Assembly: GCA_964575715.1 (NCBI GenBank)
Contig: CAZNSG010000219.1
Coordinates: 1 to 5,696, forward strand
DNA length: 5,696 nucleotides
DNA from: PNAI01 sp964575715
GTDB taxonomy: Bacteria > Pseudomonadota > Alphaproteobacteria > Rhizobiales > Xanthobacteraceae
Direction: 5' to 3'
A program made the translations under genes and the position numbers. Positions 3,761 through 5,696 of this stretch are shown here, piece after piece. Each line of letters begins with the position of its first letter. Position 1 is the first letter of the stretch. The notes beneath the pieces are model-generated. The model saw only the letters and a list, made by a program, of their open reading frames with translations, did not search any database and was not told where the DNA came from.

Positions 3761-3965
3761 GCACCCGCAGATTAACCGCCTTCGATCGGCCGGTGCGGCT
3801 GTTCGTGCCCATCTCGAAAGAGACGCGCTGATCGGCAAGCAGGATATCCATGCCGGCCTCTTGAACGGCTGTAACGTGCACGAACACGTCGGGCTCGCCA
3901 TCGTCGGGCACGATGAAACCAAATCCCTTTTCAGCGCTGAAGAACTTCACCTTGCCGGTCGCCAT
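3750..3965 (-). CDS. CspA-family cold-shock domain protein
   Basis: The 71-residue product is a complete single cold-shock domain, a five-stranded OB-fold barrel that binds single-stranded RNA or DNA and melts RNA secondary structure. MATGKVKFFSAEKGFGFI opens it; RNP1 is KGFGFI (residues 13-18) and RNP2 is VFVHV (27-31), followed by AVQEAGMDILLADQRVSFE and the last strand AVNLRVLSA. The nucleic-acid-facing Phe, His and Lys residues are present. ATG 3965 has AGGAG 9 bases before it and lies 18 bases after the terminase stop, so it is probably cotranscribed with the packaging genes. Most bacterial csp genes stand alone; location directly downstream of a phage terminase suggests a phage-borne copy that could aid late mRNA translation or modulate host antitermination. 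That role is inferred. Confidence 0.93.
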   Translation of the reverse strand: MATGKVKFFSAEKGFGFIVPDDGEPDVFVHVTAVQEAGMDILLADQRVSFEMGTNSRTGRSKAVNLRVLSA

Positions 3966-3983
3966 TGCCGCTTGCTCCTATGA

Positions 3984-5591
3984 TCAGACGAAGAGCAAGC
4001 CGGCCGGCCGCTCTTCAATGTTGCTGTAGATCGATGCATTGCTTTCGCCGGCCAACGCGCGCGACACGGCCATCCAGGTCGCGCATGCGCCGTCGATCCT
4101 GCCTTTCGATTTTCCTTTGTGCATGGTGCGGTTTCCGGCGCTGTCGGTGTGGATCGCGACGGATTCAAAATGCGTTCGGAGCACGGGGTTGCCGCCATGC
4201 CGGAATTTCCGGTTGACGATGCTGCCTTCTAGCAAATTTAAGGCAGGGCTCTGGGTCAGCCAACCTTGCTGGAGCGTCACAACGGGAAAGCCGTCATCGA
4301 GCAGAGGCCCCATGACCGGCTGAGCGTAAGCCCGATCAAAAGCATCTTCCTGGACGTCGTACAGCTCATGCGCTTCCCTGATCTTCGCCTCGATCACGCG
4401 ATAGTCGATCGCGTTGCCTTCCGTAGCGGTGATGAAGCCCTCTTGTACCCATCGCACGTAAGGCAAGTTGTCGCGGTCGGCGCGAGCCTGAAGGCTTTCG
4501 CGCGGCATGAAAAACCACGCGACCACCGTCACTCCACCATCATCGTCGGGGAAGGCGGCAACGACCGCGCTTAGGTCGGTTGTCGCCGACATGTCGCCAG
4601 CCAGGAAACACTTGCGGCCTCGCAGGGCTTCCAGATCGATCGGCGCTGAGCCTTCGTCATAGACGTGCATGTCGACATAAGGCGTTGAGCTGTGCTCTTG
4701 CCTGATGCCCAAATGAAATTGCAGGAAGGCCGCTCGATCCGCCGGCCGTTCGCGCGCCTCGCGTGCAAGCTGGCGCATGGATTCGAGATCGGGATAGCCG
4801 TGCTTCAATCCCGGATTCGTGGCGTGCCAGATCGCTTCGTCCTGCCAGTCGCAATCGCGTGGCGCTTCGAAAACGATCGGCAAAAATGACGGGTCGAACG
4901 ACGGATCAGCGGCACACTTTTTCGCATATTCGAAAATTGGATAATCCGGCGTTGCCGTGCCGCGCCCGGCCGTGGTGATGATGACCAGCAGCGATCCGGC
5001 AAGCTTCGTCAACCCCGTTCGAATCGCGTGCCAGAGATCAACCTTGCGGTGCGCCCACAATTCATCCACTAGAACGAACATAGGGGTTCTGCCGAACTGA
5101 GTGGCCGCTTCGCAACTGATCGATTCGAAAACCGCGGCGCTTTTCGGATGAACAATCCTGTTCTTGAAATCTTGAATGCGCGCCACAGCGGCAAGCTGCG
5201 GCGTCTGCATGATGATCCCGCCGGCTTCCTCGAAAGCAATCCGCGCCTGCTTTCGATCGGCCGCCGCGGTGACGATTTGCCCGGACGGCACACGTTCAGG
5301 CCCAAAGGTATTCAGAATCCCCAGCGCGGCCCCTAAACTTGTCTTCCGGTTGCCGCGCCCAACTTGCAGGTACACGACGCGGCAAATCCTCCGGCCGTCA
5401 TCGTGGCAAGGACCATAGATTTTTCGAACAATGCGAAGCTGCCACGGATCCCAGGTGAGCGCCTTGTCGGGCGCGCGGCTCTTCGGATGCCGAAGGAAAC
5501 TCAGGAACTCGACCGCGCGCTCGCCGTGCCCCAACGGGTCAGGAATCGGCGAAGCATCGAACAGCCAAGCCGGACCGCATTCCATGGTCAT
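3984..5591 (-). CDS. terL: Phage terminase large subunit (packaging ATPase and nuclease)
   Basis: TerL powers DNA translocation into the prohead and cuts the concatemer. ATG 5591 is chosen over GTG 5600 because it overlaps the small-subunit stop as ATGA (5588-5591), giving 535 residues, a normal length for Terminase_1-like TerL. In order: DPWQLRIVRKIYG (about 48-60), the usual entry to the ATPase; a Walker A-like GRGNRKTS (78-85), with Arg where many families have Gly; Walker B FVLVDE (172-177) with the catalytic Glu; and coupling motif VIITTAG (203-209). The RNase H-like nuclease follows, with FLAGDMSATTD (Asp 333 and 339), DAFDR near 416-420 and the final IDGACA (Asp 500). All motor and nuclease landmarks are present and the frame is open, so it is probably functional. 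The residues after IDGACA form a short tail. A cold-shock gene follows after 18 bases instead of a portal. Confidence 0.95.
   Translation of the reverse strand: MTMECGPAWLFDASPIPDPLGHGERAVEFLSFLRHPKSRAPDKALTWDPWQLRIVRKIYGPCHDDGRRICRVVYLQVGRGNRKTSLGAALGILNTFGPERVPSGQIVTAAADRKQARIAFEEAGGIIMQTPQLAAVARIQDFKNRIVHPKSAAVFESISCEAATQFGRTPMFVLVDELWAHRKVDLWHAIRTGLTKLAGSLLVIITTAGRGTATPDYPIFEYAKKCAADPSFDPSFLPIVFEAPRDCDWQDEAIWHATNPGLKHGYPDLESMRQLAREARERPADRAAFLQFHLGIRQEHSSTPYVDMHVYDEGSAPIDLEALRGRKCFLAGDMSATTDLSAVVAAFPDDDGGVTVVAWFFMPRESLQARADRDNLPYVRWVQEGFITATEGNAIDYRVIEAKIREAHELYDVQEDAFDRAYAQPVMGPLLDDGFPVVTLQQGWLTQSPALNLLEGSIVNRKFRHGGNPVLRTHFESVAIHTDSAGNRTMHKGKSKGRIDGACATWMAVSRALAGESNASIYSNIEERPAGLLFV
3990..4016. 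other. Stem-loop at the 3' end of terL, before the cold-shock gene
   Basis: GAAGAGC (3990-3996) and GCTCTTC (4010-4016) form a perfect 7-bp stem enclosing the self-complementary GCCGGCCGGC (3999-4008). It lies in the last ten codons of terL, about a dozen bases before the AGGAG of the cold-shock gene on the same transcript. No T-run follows, so it is not an intrinsic terminator. It may only reflect GC-rich codons (Glu-Glu-Arg-Pro-Ala-Gly), but its position could allow it to affect coupling or RNA processing. Confidence 0.4.
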
Positions 5592-5696
5592 AAGTCCCAC
5601 TTATTGCCGAAGAGATCGGGACCGTCCTGGCCGGCGTTGCGGAGCGACTTGCGCGCTCGCGAAGTCGGCGTAATGCCAAGCTCGCCGGCAAGGCGC
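5588..5696 (-). CDS. terS: Terminase small subunit, P27 family, C-terminal fragment (runs off right edge)
   Basis: Only the last 35 codons are present. The peptide RLAGELGITPTSRARKSLRN followed by an acidic/Gly-rich end (AGQDGPDLFGNKWDL) matches the C-terminal pattern of P27-type small terminases, in which a helix with L-x-x-E-L-G-I/L-T-P-x-S-R-x-R precedes the tail. The small subunit recognises the packaging site on phage DNA and hands it to the large subunit. The TGA stop overlaps the terL ATG (ATGA), the usual coupled arrangement of the pair. The N-terminal DNA-binding part lies outside the window, so start and full length are not known. Confidence 0.82.
   Translation of the reverse strand, partial: RLAGELGITPTSRARKSLRNAGQDGPDLFGNKWDL

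Noticed and set aside
3386..3922. 178-codon minus-strand frame opposite the plus-strand cassette
   Set aside because: It overlaps three better-supported genes (DUF2158, the acidic protein and the cold-shock gene), and its product lacks any recognisable pattern.
4039..5418. Several plus-strand frames (e.g. 4266-4574, 5148-5336, 5176-5418) opposite the terminase
   Set aside because: All are antisense to a fully intact terL with complete motifs; none has a ribosome-binding site or domain pattern that stands out.
1..5696. CRISPR array, tRNA, rRNA, integrase or attachment site
   Set aside because: No regularly spaced direct repeats with spacers, no cloverleaf pattern and no recombinase motif were seen on either strand.

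Overview
The window looks like part of a prophage or phage genome from a high-GC alphaproteobacterium, most likely a Rhizobiales member such as Bradyrhizobium or a relative. That host guess rests on overall base composition, codon choice and the flavour of the small proteins; no host marker gene is present. The one firm anchor is the DNA-packaging module at the right end: the C-terminus of a P27-type small terminase subunit (5588-5696, running off the window) overlaps by ATGA the start of a complete large terminase subunit (3984-5591), both on the minus strand.

Read in the direction of transcription (right to left), the packaging genes are followed 18 bp later by a CspA-family cold-shock protein (3750-3965). 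A plus-strand cassette then interrupts the minus-strand order: a ribbon-helix-helix DNA-binding protein (3027-3239), a DUF2158/YodC-like protein (3236-3421) and an acidic helical protein (3434-3760). It converges on the cold-shock gene tail to tail and diverges from the next minus-strand gene. The divergent control region (about 2945-3060) holds a good sigma70-like minus-strand promoter, two GCTAGCCA sites that bracket it, and a strong hairpin with a T-run. This looks like an inverted moron-type insertion with its own regulator.

Left of the cassette, minus-strand genes resume: unknown proteins of 139 and 97 residues (coupled by ATGA), a short gene that appears to be split by a one-base insertion (1873-2167), a 157-bp non-coding region rich in repeats (1716-1872), and then a tightly packed run of small genes. 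These are a 237-residue protein with a possible helix-turn-helix N-terminus, a 72-residue excisionase/MerR-like HTH protein, unknown proteins of 80 and 85 residues, a possible 38-residue Cys/His-rich protein, and the N-terminus of an exported protein running off the left edge. No portal, protease or capsid gene follows the terminase within the window, which is unusual for the packaging module of an HK97-like phage.

The two spots that most deserve attention are the repeat-dense region 1716-1872 (four tandem ~9-bp units, a palindrome, a long-range direct repeat and an inverted repeat around a possible promoter) and the divergent operator/promoter region 2945-3060. A wholly new system cannot be demonstrated from sequence alone; the small unknown genes around these two regions are where one could be.
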